From Candidatus Obscuribacterales bacterium (GTDB lineage Bacteria > Cyanobacteriota > Vampirovibrionia > Obscuribacterales > Obscuribacteraceae): a stretch of 64,000 nt of DNA. The notes beneath the pieces are model-generated. The model did no database searches. It had not been told where the DNA came from and was given only the letters and a program-made list of their open reading frames with translations. Position numbers and translations under genes: made by a program. Below, piece by piece: positions 54,229-63,228 of this stretch (the stretch's first letter is position 1; the number at the start of each line of letters is the position of its first letter). The DNA lies in assembly GCA_019637435.1 (NCBI GenBank), contig JAHBVO010000001.1, positions 1,860,001-1,924,000 on the forward strand, written 5' to 3'.

Positions 54229-55731
54229 ATGGCTATGACATTGGCAGCACCCAAGGTGAAGGTAGACCGAGCGTGGCAACTGTACATCGACGGTAAATTC
54301 GTCGATGGTGGCTCAACACGCGAGCTAATCAACCCGGCTGACGGCAAGGTTCTCTGCAAAGTGCAAGAAGGAACGGCCAAGCACGCGGAAGCTGCGATCA
54401 AGGCGGCTCGCAAGGCATTCGACGAGGGACCGTGGCGCAAGAGCACTGCTGCTGAGCGCGCTGCCCTCCTCTTCAAGCTCGCTGATAAAATCGATGAGCA
54501 CGCAGAAGAATTGGCAGAGCTTGAAACTCTTAACTGCGGAAAGCCGCTTAGAGAAGCACGTTTCGACATGGCTGACGCCGCGCAATGCTTCCGCTATTAT
54601 GCCGGTCTGGCGACGAAGCCTAATGGTTTCACCGTAGAAGTGCCCGCTCCATCTGTGACTTCTATTGTGCGTGAACCGATTGGTGTTTGCGGTCAAATTA
54701 TTCCGTGGAACTTCCCGATGTTGATGGCAGCATGGAAACTGGCTCCAGCTCTAGCTGCCGGTAATACCTGCGTGTTGAAACCATCCGAGTTCACCCCTCT
54801 TACCGTAATTAGATTGGTCGAGCTTCTTGATGAATGTGGTCTACCTCCAGGCGTCGTAAACGTTGTCCTGGGGCTCGGACCGGAAGTCGGACTGCCAATT
54901 GCTGAAAGCACTCTGGTGGACAAAATCGCCTTTACCGGTAGTGTGAAAACCGGAAAGGTGATCGCTCAAGCCGCGCTCACCAACTTGAAGAAGGTAACTT
55001 TGGAACTTGGCGGTAAATCTCCGATGGTCGTTTTCAGCGACTTCGATATCGACACTGCAGTTGACTACGCACTCTTTGCAATTTACTGCAATGCCGGACA
55101 GGTCTGCTCTGCTGGTTCCCGCATCGTTGTCGAAGACAAAATTCACGACGAATTCGTCAAGAAAATGAGCGAGCGCGCCAAGAAGATCAAGGTAGGACCT
55201 GGAATTGATCCGGAAACCGAAATGGGACCTCTGGTCAGCGAGTCGCAATACAAACGCGTTCTCGAGTACATTGAAGTTGGCAAAAAAGAAGGCGCTAAAC
55301 TCCAGTGCGGTGGCACAAAGTCCGAAGGTAAGGAGTTGAACGAAGGCTTCTATATCAATCCGACGATTTTCTCTGACACCAAGCGCGATATGCGTATCGT
55401 TCAAGAAGAAATCTTCGGACCTGTGGCGGTTATCCAGAAGTTCTCGGATGAAAAGGAAGCTGTGGATATCGCTAACGATTCCGCATACGGTCTTGCCGGT
55501 GCGGTATTCACCAACGATATCACCCGTGCGAATCGCGTGATCAAGGCAATTCGTGCCGGTATCACCTGGGTCAACGGTTATCACAACACTTATAACGAAT
55601 GCCCATGGGGCGGCTACAAACAGAGCGGCTGGGGAAGAGAACTCGGCACGTTCGGTCTAGACGCCTACACCGAAGTGAAGCAGGTCAACATCAACCTGGA
55701 GCCAGTTGCAGTAGAGTGGTTCCAGAAGTAA
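54229..55731 (+). CDS. NAD(P)-dependent aldehyde dehydrogenase (betaine-aldehyde type)
   Basis: The 500-residue product oxidises aldehydes to acids. All main motifs are present: the cofactor segment IIPWNFPMLMAAWKLAPALA (~160), the catalytic Glu in LELGGKSP (~262), the nucleophile Cys in NAGQVCSAGSR (~296), and EIFGPVAVIQKF (~395). The overall pattern fits the ALDH1/BetB branch, but the substrate cannot be fixed from sequence and no choline genes are near. I start at ATG 54229, because residues encoded upstream are atypical. A terminator hairpin follows the stop. Confidence 0.92.
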   Translation: MAMTLAAPKVKVDRAWQLYIDGKFVDGGSTRELINPADGKVLCKVQEGTAKHAEAAIKAARKAFDEGPWRKSTAAERAALLFKLADKIDEHAEELAELETLNCGKPLREARFDMADAAQCFRYYAGLATKPNGFTVEVPAPSVTSIVREPIGVCGQIIPWNFPMLMAAWKLAPALAAGNTCVLKPSEFTPLTVIRLVELLDECGLPPGVVNVVLGLGPEVGLPIAESTLVDKIAFTGSVKTGKVIAQAALTNLKKVTLELGGKSPMVVFSDFDIDTAVDYALFAIYCNAGQVCSAGSRIVVEDKIHDEFVKKMSERAKKIKVGPGIDPETEMGPLVSESQYKRVLEYIEVGKKEGAKLQCGGTKSEGKELNEGFYINPTIFSDTKRDMRIVQEEIFGPVAVIQKFSDEKEAVDIANDSAYGLAGAVFTNDITRANRVIKAIRAGITWVNGYHNTYNECPWGGYKQSGWGRELGTFGLDAYTEVKQVNINLEPVAVEWFQK

Positions 55732-55772
55732 TCACGACTTAGGTTCTGTGCTGCGCCAATAGGGCGCATATG

Positions 55773-55802
55773 AAGGGAGTCAGCAAATTTGCTGGCTCCC
55801 TT
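55773..55802 (+). terminator. Hairpin terminator after the aldehyde dehydrogenase gene
   Basis: AAGGGAGTCAGCAAA is followed at once by TTTGCTGGCTCCCTT, a 15-bp inverted repeat with one T-G position and minimal loop. It is followed by CCCCATTTC, a weak T-run. It lies ~40 bases after the stop codon. Confidence 0.75.
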
Positions 55803-55830
55803 CCCCATTTCTTCACATGTAAGACTTTCT

Positions 55831-55852
55831 CTAGCACCATATATGGTGCTAG
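55831..55852. promoter_or_regulatory. Perfect 22-bp palindrome, candidate operator
   Basis: The half-site CTAGCACCATA is mirrored exactly to give a 22-bp palindrome. A near copy of its core lies upstream of the Spy-like gene (24381-24398). It stands ~240 bases before the next plus-strand gene. The size and AT-rich centre fit a dimeric repressor site, for example of MarR type, but the protein is unknown. Confidence 0.45.
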
Positions 55853-56091
55853 TCCAAATTGAGACTTACTCAGTTTTAGTATCGCGGGGATATGGAGAAA
55901 TTCGGTGCCCTTGGTGCGCTCCGTTGGATTGACTACAATGTATGTGTCCATCATTGCGACAACGTTGCATTTGAGTCGTTTTCTTACCGTCAAGATTCTG
56001 GCTGGCTGACCCCTCAAGACGCTTTGCTAACTGTCGAAACTTTTGCTATCCTGCGGGCGGGGAGCGCTTCTATGCGCTGAAATGAGGAGCG

Positions 56092-57204
56092 ATGGACCGA
56101 AAGTTACCCGTTGAAGTTAAACGTGACATCGACAGAGTCAGAAATGGGCTGTTGATGTCTTACGGTTTCATGCTTTTTTTTATCGGTGTTTGTCTATATA
56201 CCATTGTTCTCTTCGGTTTATCCGGCAACTACGCGCAAGTTGCGGTGCTGGGCTCGCTTCTTGCGCTGTTGACCATCAGGTGGCTTCCAGCTGGAATGTA
56301 TTATTTGATTGAATGCGTCACCGCAAATGATCTGGTAAATGAGCGATACGCGCGTGTGGAAGCTCGGTATGCGGGTGGTTTGCGCGTTCTGAATCGCTTG
56401 CCTTTTGCCGATAATTATTGGAAAGCCGCGATGCTATTTCAAATTGGTCGTATGCGTATGTTTCAAGGATTCTTCGATGGAGCCGAGACGCCCATGGAGC
56501 AAGGTATTGAGATTGCTCTTCGCGACAAGGGTCTGAAGAACTCCTCCTTCGTTGCTATGTTGCATGCGAATCTCGGAGTAGCGTATGTTCGAGCACAGCG
56601 GATCGTCGAAGCTGAGATGCAGTTTGAGGAAGCGATGAATGCGTTTCCTCCTGAAGGTAAATTGAACGCTTCTCAAAAACCGCTAATAGCTGCATGCAAA
56701 GCCTATGTAAACATCTCTATGGGTGGTTCGAAATTCGAACTGGGCGAATTAGACAGCGCATACGAGCTCATCACGATTGGAATGACTGTTCTTCAAAGTG
56801 GAAAACCGCCTGCGCCGCTCCAGTTGATTCACGTAAGACAAACATTGATGCACTGTCACGCGATGTTAGCGCTTATCGAAATGCGCAAGGGCCAGTTGAA
56901 GGAGGCTGCTGAGCACTTGGAGCGATTCATGACTGCGATTGTGACCGATCGTCCACTGCTTACTTCTACGCATTTGCGCGTGCTTTCTTTGTTGGCTGAT
57001 GAGTATCTTCAGCGGGAGATGTACGAGAACTCCGAGAAACTGCTGGAAGTTGCTTACAGAGTTGGTCTTGAGTCGCCACATCATCCAGATGCGCAACTCC
57101 TGCTAAATATCTTTGAAAAGCTGCTTGTGGCAACTGGGCGAGCCGGCGAGGTTGGGGATATGCGTTCGTGGCTGAGGTTTGGAAGCGAAATCGTTATCGT
57201 GTAG
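56092..57204 (+). CDS. Membrane-anchored TPR protein
   Basis: The 370-residue product has two hydrophobic segments near the N-terminus, ~20-43 (LLMSYGFMLFFIGVCLYTIV) and ~50-72 (QVAVLGSLLALLTIRWLPAG), so it is an inner-membrane protein with a cytoplasmic C-terminal part. Residues ~95-345 are helical repeats of TPR type (HANLGVAYVRAQRIVEAEMQ, LADEYLQREMYENSEKLLEV). GAGGAG precedes the ATG, which supports the start. No enzymatic motif is seen. It probably acts as an assembly or scaffold protein. Confidence 0.8.
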   Translation: MDRKLPVEVKRDIDRVRNGLLMSYGFMLFFIGVCLYTIVLFGLSGNYAQVAVLGSLLALLTIRWLPAGMYYLIECVTANDLVNERYARVEARYAGGLRVLNRLPFADNYWKAAMLFQIGRMRMFQGFFDGAETPMEQGIEIALRDKGLKNSSFVAMLHANLGVAYVRAQRIVEAEMQFEEAMNAFPPEGKLNASQKPLIAACKAYVNISMGGSKFELGELDSAYELITIGMTVLQSGKPPAPLQLIHVRQTLMHCHAMLALIEMRKGQLKEAAEHLERFMTAIVTDRPLLTSTHLRVLSLLADEYLQREMYENSEKLLEVAYRVGLESPHHPDAQLLLNIFEKLLVATGRAGEVGDMRSWLRFGSEIVIV

Positions 57205-57471
57205 CTGAAATTTGGCTTCGGCTATTGGCTATTTTCGTTTCACTCTAATCGGTTACGCGGTGTCTCTATAATTAGGTTCGATAATGAGATTGTTCAAATC
57301 AGCCTATTTGTATGAGCGTTATTTTATCTCTTGTCCACTGCATATGTCGAAGAGGCGCGGGTGCAGCACTGTTCGCTTGACAATGGCGATTGTCCCTCAA
57401 AAATTTCTCTAGTTCAAAGCCGGCAACATCTGGCGCGGGAACACCTTGGCATGCTGGGGTGTCATGATACA

Positions 57472-59565
57472 ATGGCGCACGGCCTGCACGGTAGGGCATT
57501 TGTGTTTAAACTCGATATAGAAAAGACCAATAAGAATCGCTCGCGGTTCGTGACACTAATGGCGGTGTCACTTATTCTGAGCAGCGCAGCAACGCCTGTG
57601 ATCTCTGCGCCTGTATGGGCGCAAAACGCAGCACCGAATCTTTTGCAGGGTGAGGTCGAGGACGATGAAAACGTTCCGGAAACAGACGCGCCTGCTTCCG
57701 GTGAATCCGCTCCTGCTGCCAGTTCTGAATCGGGCAAGAAAAAGCTGACTGTTGATGAGATAAAAATCGAAGGCAACCGTTTGGTTTCCACCGAAGATAT
57801 ATCGAGTGTTTTGAAAACCAAGCGTGGCGACGCATTCGTTAGAGAGCAGGTTTTTGACGACCTCAAGGCGATCAACGAAATGGGATATTTCGATGAGAAA
57901 CAGCTGCAAGTCGTTCCTGAACTCGCAAACGGCGGTGTTCTTCTTAAGATTCGAGTTGTTGAAAACGCGCCTGTGACGCAGTTCTCATTCCAGGGGAACG
58001 ACGTCGTTAAGACTGAAGATATTTCGAAGATATTTTCCGACCAGCTTGGAAAACCGCAGAATTTGACGCAATTGTCCAGTTCTATCGACAAAGTCGAACA
58101 GATGTATCACGACAAGGGATTTGTGCTTGCACGCGTTACTGACGTGAAGGACTTCCCGGATGGCAGCGTCAGTCTGACAATCAATGAAGGAACGATCGAC
58201 GAAATCGAGATTAGTGGTAACAAGAAAACTAAAGACTATCTCATTCGCAATGGTCTGAAGTTGAAGCCAGGAACAGTTTATAACGAACAGCAGCTAGCTA
58301 CTGACCTGAAAAAGCTTTACGCCAACGGTTACTTCCAGGACATTCGGCGTAGTCTGGCGCCCTCAGAAGCAAACCCCGATAAGTTTGCCTTGAAAATCGA
58401 GGTTGACGAGAAGCGCACCGGCAGCGTCGGATTGGGTGGCGGCGTTGATTCGGTGGCCGGACCATTCGGCTCGATGAGCTTCTCCGATTCGAACTTTCGC
58501 GGTCGGGGACAGGTTTTGTCATTCAACTCGCAAGTCGGCTCAGGTGTATTCGGCAATTTCAACAATACGGTAAATAACGGCGGCACAAGCTTTCTCCCGA
58601 CACAGCGGACGTATCAAATCGAAGCCAGCTTTATCGAACCTAATCTTAAAGGCACCAACACATCCATGGCCGTCACTGGCTTTGGGCGGAACTTTGCCAG
58701 CATGATGATCGATCAGTCTACGCAGAGAACGCTAGGCGCGAACGTCACATTCTCGAAGCCCTTGAAGAAAGGCTGGTCGGCGAATCTCGGTTTAATGGGT
58801 GAGAATACAGGTTTGAAAGACCTTGGCGATTTGCTGGGGGCCGACAGCATCATCAATTCTATGTCTCAGCGCGCTCTTGAAACTGGTCTCGCGACCAGTC
58901 AAGCCGGTGCCAATGCTCTTGCCGGTTCTGTCCGGAAGGATCAGCTGCGCGGTGGTACATTCTTCACTGTGAGTCCGTCTCTGACATACGATACGCGCGA
59001 CAGTGGCATCGACACCAAAAGAGGCACCAATGCTCGAATTACGGCTGGTCCTTCCGTTGGTTTGAACGGCGCAAGTTTCGCTAAATTCGGCGGAAGCGTA
59101 AGCAAATACATGCAGCTCGGCAAAGGGTTCACGCTTGCGACCAACGTGCAGGGTGGAACCGCCGTCGGCGGTATCCCGCAATTTGCCCAGTACAGGCTGG
59201 GCGGTTGGAACGGGCTGCGCGGCTACAGGCAATTTTCCGACCTGGGAACTGGAACCGCGATGCTCATGGCTACGGCAGAAGTTCGCCATTCGTTGCCATT
59301 CCCGAAAGACTCTGCTGTTGGCCGTTTGGTAAACAAACATGTCCAAGCGGCAGCGTTCTTCGATGTTGGTCAGGTGACTGGAAACGGTCTGTCCAACGGA
59401 CTTTTATCGAGATCTAACGTTGGCGCGTCAGTAGGTCTTGGTCTGCGCGTTAAGGTTCCCATGGTCGGGCTGGTTCGCCTCGATTACGGCTTACCGCTCA
59501 TCCAATCGGTCTTGAACCGTGGTTTCGTTCCGCGGTTTACGGTCGGTTTTGGAGAGAAGTTTTAA
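57472..59565 (+). CDS. bamA: Outer membrane assembly factor BamA (Omp85)
   Basis: The ~697-residue product inserts beta-barrel proteins into the outer membrane. Its signal sequence is RFVTLMAVSLILSSAATPVI followed by a cleavage site near VWA-Q. The start is uncertain: ATG 57472 is used, but the frame opens at 57331 and ATG 57556 is also possible. There are three POTRA domains (KLTVDEIKIEGNRLVSTEDI; PVTQFSFQGNDVVKTEDI; IDEIEISGNKKTKDYLI), as in cyanobacteria rather than the five of Proteobacteria. The 16-strand barrel follows, with the LRGY signature in GGWNGLRGYRQF. It heads the bamA-skp-lpxD-lpxC group. Confidence 0.95.
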   Translation: MAHGLHGRAFVFKLDIEKTNKNRSRFVTLMAVSLILSSAATPVISAPVWAQNAAPNLLQGEVEDDENVPETDAPASGESAPAASSESGKKKLTVDEIKIEGNRLVSTEDISSVLKTKRGDAFVREQVFDDLKAINEMGYFDEKQLQVVPELANGGVLLKIRVVENAPVTQFSFQGNDVVKTEDISKIFSDQLGKPQNLTQLSSSIDKVEQMYHDKGFVLARVTDVKDFPDGSVSLTINEGTIDEIEISGNKKTKDYLIRNGLKLKPGTVYNEQQLATDLKKLYANGYFQDIRRSLAPSEANPDKFALKIEVDEKRTGSVGLGGGVDSVAGPFGSMSFSDSNFRGRGQVLSFNSQVGSGVFGNFNNTVNNGGTSFLPTQRTYQIEASFIEPNLKGTNTSMAVTGFGRNFASMMIDQSTQRTLGANVTFSKPLKKGWSANLGLMGENTGLKDLGDLLGADSIINSMSQRALETGLATSQAGANALAGSVRKDQLRGGTFFTVSPSLTYDTRDSGIDTKRGTNARITAGPSVGLNGASFAKFGGSVSKYMQLGKGFTLATNVQGGTAVGGIPQFAQYRLGGWNGLRGYRQFSDLGTGTAMLMATAEVRHSLPFPKDSAVGRLVNKHVQAAAFFDVGQVTGNGLSNGLLSRSNVGASVGLGLRVKVPMVGLVRLDYGLPLIQSVLNRGFVPRFTVGFGEKF

Positions 59566-59667
59566 AAAGCTGAGACAGTATCAGTGGTTGGACATTTTTG
59601 AATGTTGTAAGATGAGCCAATTGGCAAGTCTGCTGACCACCGTGATTGGCTCACTATGGAGATTAGA

Positions 59668-60177
59668 ATGCTTAAGTTAAGCAAACCAACGATTCTTTTG
59701 GCTGGACTCTTCTTTGCGCAAGCCCTGGCAACGCCCGCGTTCGCTCAAGCGCAGAGTGTAGGTGTCGTGGACAAAGTAAAGCTATACAGTGCATATCCGC
59801 GCCTCAAATCAGCCGCGGACGAGATCAAAAAAGATGAGGAGCGCATTCACAAGCTCATCGAAAACAGCAACAAAGAATTTGATGTAGCGAAGAAAGCGAA
59901 GAAACCGGAAGCAGAACTCAACGCTCTGCATAAGCGTCTTCAAACTCAAATCGACAGCGAGTTCAAGACCTTCCAGAACAAAGCTCTGAACATGGAAAAG
60001 GCACTCGAAACTGAGCTCGACAACGCCATCAAAGCTGAAGCAACAGCGAAAAACGTAACGACCGTTCTCGATAAGAGCGCAGTTCTTCTTGGCGGTACTG
60101 ATATCACAGACGGTGTCTCGAAGAGACTCGCTGCTTCGCCGACGGTGACAGGCAGCGCTGACACACAGACCAAGTAA
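59668..60177 (+). CDS. skp: Skp/OmpH-like periplasmic chaperone
   Basis: The 169-residue product has a signal peptide (SKPTILLAGLFFAQALATPA, then FAQ) and starts at ATG 59668, seven bases after GGAG. Mature domain: a short strand (SVGVVDKVKLYSAYPRLKSA) then two long charged helices (DEIKKDEERIHKLIENSNKE, and FKTFQNKALNMEKALETELD), the tentacles that hold unfolded outer membrane proteins as a trimer. It ends with a small globular strand (VTTVLDKSAVLLGGTDITDG). Its place right after bamA is typical and supports the call. Confidence 0.9.
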   Translation: MLKLSKPTILLAGLFFAQALATPAFAQAQSVGVVDKVKLYSAYPRLKSAADEIKKDEERIHKLIENSNKEFDVAKKAKKPEAELNALHKRLQTQIDSEFKTFQNKALNMEKALETELDNAIKAEATAKNVTTVLDKSAVLLGGTDITDGVSKRLAASPTVTGSADTQTK

Positions 60178-60321
60178 TCAGTCAATTTCGGCGGACCTTG
60201 AACCGTTGCTGCTTTGGCGCCCATTGCGATTCTTGCAGGCGTTGAGCTTAAGCAAAGTTCCCAGGTCCGCCGATTCGTTTAAACAGATAATGCAGACCTG
60301 ACCAGGCTGCAAGGGGTAGAA

Positions 60322-61446
60322 ATGAAACTTCCAGTTCCCATGACGATGGCACAGATCGCTGGTTTTGTCGGCGGCACTCCCCATGGTGCCGGCGATACTC
60401 AAGTCACCGGCATCGCAGTTGATCCGCTCGAGGCGGTCGAGGGCGACATCGCACTTGTGATTGATAAACAGTTGATCGCCAAGATGAAAGACATCAAGGC
60501 AAGCGTTGTGATTTCGCCAGTGGGCACCGAGAAAGTTCATCCTGACCGCGCCATGATTCTGGTCGAAAGACCGAAGATGGCGATTCAAAAAATTTGCACC
60601 GCGTTAGCACCGAAAAGATTTCTTCCTGAAAAGGGAATTCACCCGACTGCAGTAATCGACCCTACTGCGGAGATCGCGGAAGGTGCTCAAATCGGACCGC
60701 ATGTAGTGGTTGGACCGCAGACCAAAATAGGTGCGGGAACCGTCGTAATGCCTAATACCGTGATTGGCGGTAAGGTGGTGATTGGCGAGAAGTGTTTGAT
60801 TCATCCAGGATGCTTGATTGCCGACTACGTGAAGATTGGAAACCGCGTGATTCTTCAACAGGGAGCAAGTATCGGCAGCGATGGATTCGGTTATACAACT
60901 GAGAAACCGGCCAATGCCGAGCTACTGGTTGCCGGTGTGAAAGAGTTGCCTGATGTGAGACAACCGCTGCTGAAGATACCGCAAACCGGTACTGTAATTA
61001 TTGAAGATGATGTCGAAATAGGTTCAAACACAACAATTGACCGTGCCACCATTGGTGCTACCGTCATCGGAGCTGGAACCAAGATCGATAATCTTGTTCT
61101 TGTGGCGCACAACTGCAAGATTGGCAATGATGCAATCATCGTCGGACAAACTGCAATAGGCGGCTCTTGTGTGATCGGTGACCGTTCCATCCTCGCGGGC
61201 GGCGTGCTCATGAAGGATCACGTGAAGGTCGGCAAGGATTCGATCATTGAGGGCGGTGCTGCCGTTATCAGAGAAGTGCCACCACAAGAAGTGCAGGTCG
61301 GAATCCCGGCTATCGGCGCACGCGAGTATTTCAAACAACTCGCTCATATCAAACGTCTGCCTAAGGTCAATGATGAAATCAAAGAACTGAAGGCACGTTT
61401 GGTTCAATTGGAAAAACAAATTCTCGAAAAGTCGTTGAAGAGCTAA
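60322..61446 (+). CDS. lpxD: UDP-3-O-acylglucosamine N-acyltransferase (lipid A)
   Basis: The 374-residue product adds the second acyl chain to UDP-GlcN in lipid A synthesis. It has an N-terminal uridine-binding domain (~1-100) and then a left-handed beta-helix of hexapeptide repeats ([40 protein letters not shown]). The catalytic His is in [17 protein letters not shown]-terminal coiled helix ends it ([16 protein letters not shown]). AAGGGG lies before the ATG. The stop overlaps the lpxC start (TAATG), so the two are translationally coupled. Confidence 0.95.
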   Translation: MKLPVPMTMAQIAGFVGGTPHGAGDTQVTGIAVDPLEAVEGDIALVIDKQLIAKMKDIKASVVISPVGTEKVHPDRAMILVERPKMAIQKICTALAPKRFLPEKGIHPTAVIDPTAEIAEGAQIGPHVVVGPQTKIGAGTVVMPNTVIGGKVVIGEKCLIHPGCLIADYVKIGNRVILQQGASIGSDGFGYTTEKPANAELLVAGVKELPDVRQPLLKIPQTGTVIIEDDVEIGSNTTIDRATIGATVIGAGTKIDNLVLVAHNCKIGNDAIIVGQTAIGGSCVIGDRSILAGGVLMKDHVKVGKDSIIEGGAAVIREVPPQEVQVGIPAIGAREYFKQLAHIKRLPKVNDEIKELKARLVQLEKQILEKSLKS

Positions 61447-62261
61447 TGTCATTGCCAGCAACTTTAGGAAAACCTTTGAAGTCCTTCTCAGGACGTGGTA
61501 TCACTTCGCGCCAGGACATAGGCGTTTCGCTGTACGAGGCAGAGCCGGGCACAGGCATTGTTTTCATAATCAAGGATGCAAACTCCGACGAGAAAATTTT
61601 GCTTCCGGCAAAAGCCGATTATGTCGTAAACACGCTTAGAAACGTGGTGCTTGGACAGGGACGATCGCGTCTTTGTTTAGTCGAACATATTCTTTGTGCG
61701 GTCGCTCTGTCTAACATTGATGACCTCTACATCGAAGTTGAAGGTCCTGAAGTTCCGCTCGGGAATGGCAGTGGTGACCTCTGGATGGACCTGTTTCAGA
61801 GTGCCGGTTTAGTTAAAGAACTGCCAGCGGCGACTATCGAATTAAAGCATCCTGTTGTCGTGCACAGAAAGGATCGCAGTCTAATCGCGATTCCGGATGA
61901 AACGTTCTCCGTCACCTATTTGATGGATTATAAACATCCGAAGATTGGAAAAATCTGGAGAACGTGGACCACCGCGGATGGTACCGCTGAGATTCTGAAC
62001 GCTCGCACGTTCGGATCGCTAGCTGAACATAAGATGCTCGGTTTAGAAGAACTTGTTGTGAGTATGACAGAAGATGGTTTCACTATGGATCTTCGTTGGG
62101 AAGATGAACCGGTGCGTCATAAATTGCTCGATCTGGTCGGCGATTTGATGCTCTGCGGTGTGAATCCTTTGAAGGTCAAGGCGCGATTCATAGGCATGAA
62201 GAGCGGTCATGAAATGGACGTCGACATGGCGAAGCAGTTGGCGGCCGCAATTCAGGTTTAA
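61446..62261 (+). CDS. lpxC: UDP-3-O-acyl-N-acetylglucosamine deacetylase (lipid A)
   Basis: The 271-residue product does the committed step of lipid A synthesis, a zinc-dependent deacetylation. Zinc and catalytic residues are visible: Glu-His in CLVEHILCAVALSNID (~80), His and Asp in RHKLLDLVGDLMLCG (~220-235), and the late His in GHEMDVDMAKQL (~260). It is somewhat shorter than the ~305 residues of enterobacterial LpxC. The DGSA-type motif reads GNGSGDLW. Usually lpxC leads and fabZ-lpxA follows; here it comes after lpxD and neither fabZ nor lpxA follows on the plus strand in the window. Confidence 0.93.
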   Translation: MSLPATLGKPLKSFSGRGITSRQDIGVSLYEAEPGTGIVFIIKDANSDEKILLPAKADYVVNTLRNVVLGQGRSRLCLVEHILCAVALSNIDDLYIEVEGPEVPLGNGSGDLWMDLFQSAGLVKELPAATIELKHPVVVHRKDRSLIAIPDETFSVTYLMDYKHPKIGKIWRTWTTADGTAEILNARTFGSLAEHKMLGLEELVVSMTEDGFTMDLRWEDEPVRHKLLDLVGDLMLCGVNPLKVKARFIGMKSGHEMDVDMAKQLAAAIQV

Positions 62262-63014
62262 CTAAGCGCTTTGCAGCGGTAGACTGGGTGTGGTTATCGT
62301 TTCCCGTTCAAATATCACGCACGGCCATTGCATAGGATCGACGAACGAGGCGCAGACATGCCAGCCTTCTTCGCTACGGGCCTGAATTAGATCTTCAAGT
62401 CGTGTAGCCTGATTCTTGTAGAAACCGCCAAAAGCCTGATCGACAAGGTAGTCGTATGGTTGATCGTGTTCGTTTGTGACTGCAATCAGAACCGGTTTCA
62501 ATCCCCCATGAATAACGCAGGCGAGCGACATTCCTCGAACCGTCTGAAGCTCAAACAGCGCTTCTTTGACCAGTTCGCGTTTCCGACCGAACGCAGTAAG
62601 TGTGAGTGGAACGGCGACGACTTTTGATTCGGCGCATGAGTGGTTTACCTTTCTCAAAACCGCTATCGGTTTACGTCCAAAATTCTCGATGATTGCGACA
62701 GGGACGAAGTTGTGTTTCAAACAGAGGTCGAGGTATTTGAGGGTAGAACGAACGCTTCCGAGTGATTCGTCGAAGGGAATTTCTCCGACACCGTAAACGG
62801 GTGGCTCGATGGCGTCCACCAGTCGATGAAAGACAAGTTTAGACACTCGCAATTCGTCCTGGCAGACGTCTACGAGCTCCCAACCCGCCTTTGCTCGGGC
62901 TGCGAGCACTCGTTTGATCGCTTCCACGTTTGATTCAGCCGGGCGGCGCCTGAGCGGCTCAATAAAATTTTCCAGACGCAAAAAACGGGTTGAGGTCGAA
63001 GCAGCATTTTCCAT
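62262..63014 (-). CDS. Protein with two DUF4177-like motifs, unknown
   Basis: The 250-residue product starts at ATG 63014 behind GGAGAGGG. It contains two units of the kind 'helix, GW, strand, strand' typical of DUF4177: KRVLAARAKAGWELVDVCQ...SKLVFHRL (~30-65) and LEDLIQARSEEGWHVCASFV...PCVIFER (~205-240). A middle alpha/beta part (~90-200, VPVAIIENFGRKPIAVLRKV) has no match I know. Cytoplasmic. It is convergent with lpxC with no gap, and divergent from the kinase gene. Confidence 0.7.
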   Translation of the reverse strand: MENAASTSTRFLRLENFIEPLRRRPAESNVEAIKRVLAARAKAGWELVDVCQDELRVSKLVFHRLVDAIEPPVYGVGEIPFDESLGSVRSTLKYLDLCLKHNFVPVAIIENFGRKPIAVLRKVNHSCAESKVVAVPLTLTAFGRKRELVKEALFELQTVRGMSLACVIHGGLKPVLIAVTNEHDQPYDYLVDQAFGGFYKNQATRLEDLIQARSEEGWHVCASFVDPMQWPCVIFERETITTPSLPLQSA

Positions 63015-63228
63015 GTCGAAACCCTCTCCAGACGGAGGTTCACTAACCTTATTGAGATGGCATAGCATGAATATCCGCTGCCAGTGCTGTTTCTACGGAG
63101 CCTGAACGTATGACAGGTGAATCGTCCACGCTCGCTGGATCGGTTCCACGCTGGCAGTTTTACACGCACGTTGATTAATCGAGCACGGGGGGAACATTGT
63201 AGAGACCACGAGCTGCCAGACACCAGTT

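Noticed and set aside
55739..56017. 92-codon minus-strand frame after the aldehyde dehydrogenase
   Set aside because: It crosses the terminator hairpin and the palindrome and has no domain or ribosome binding site.
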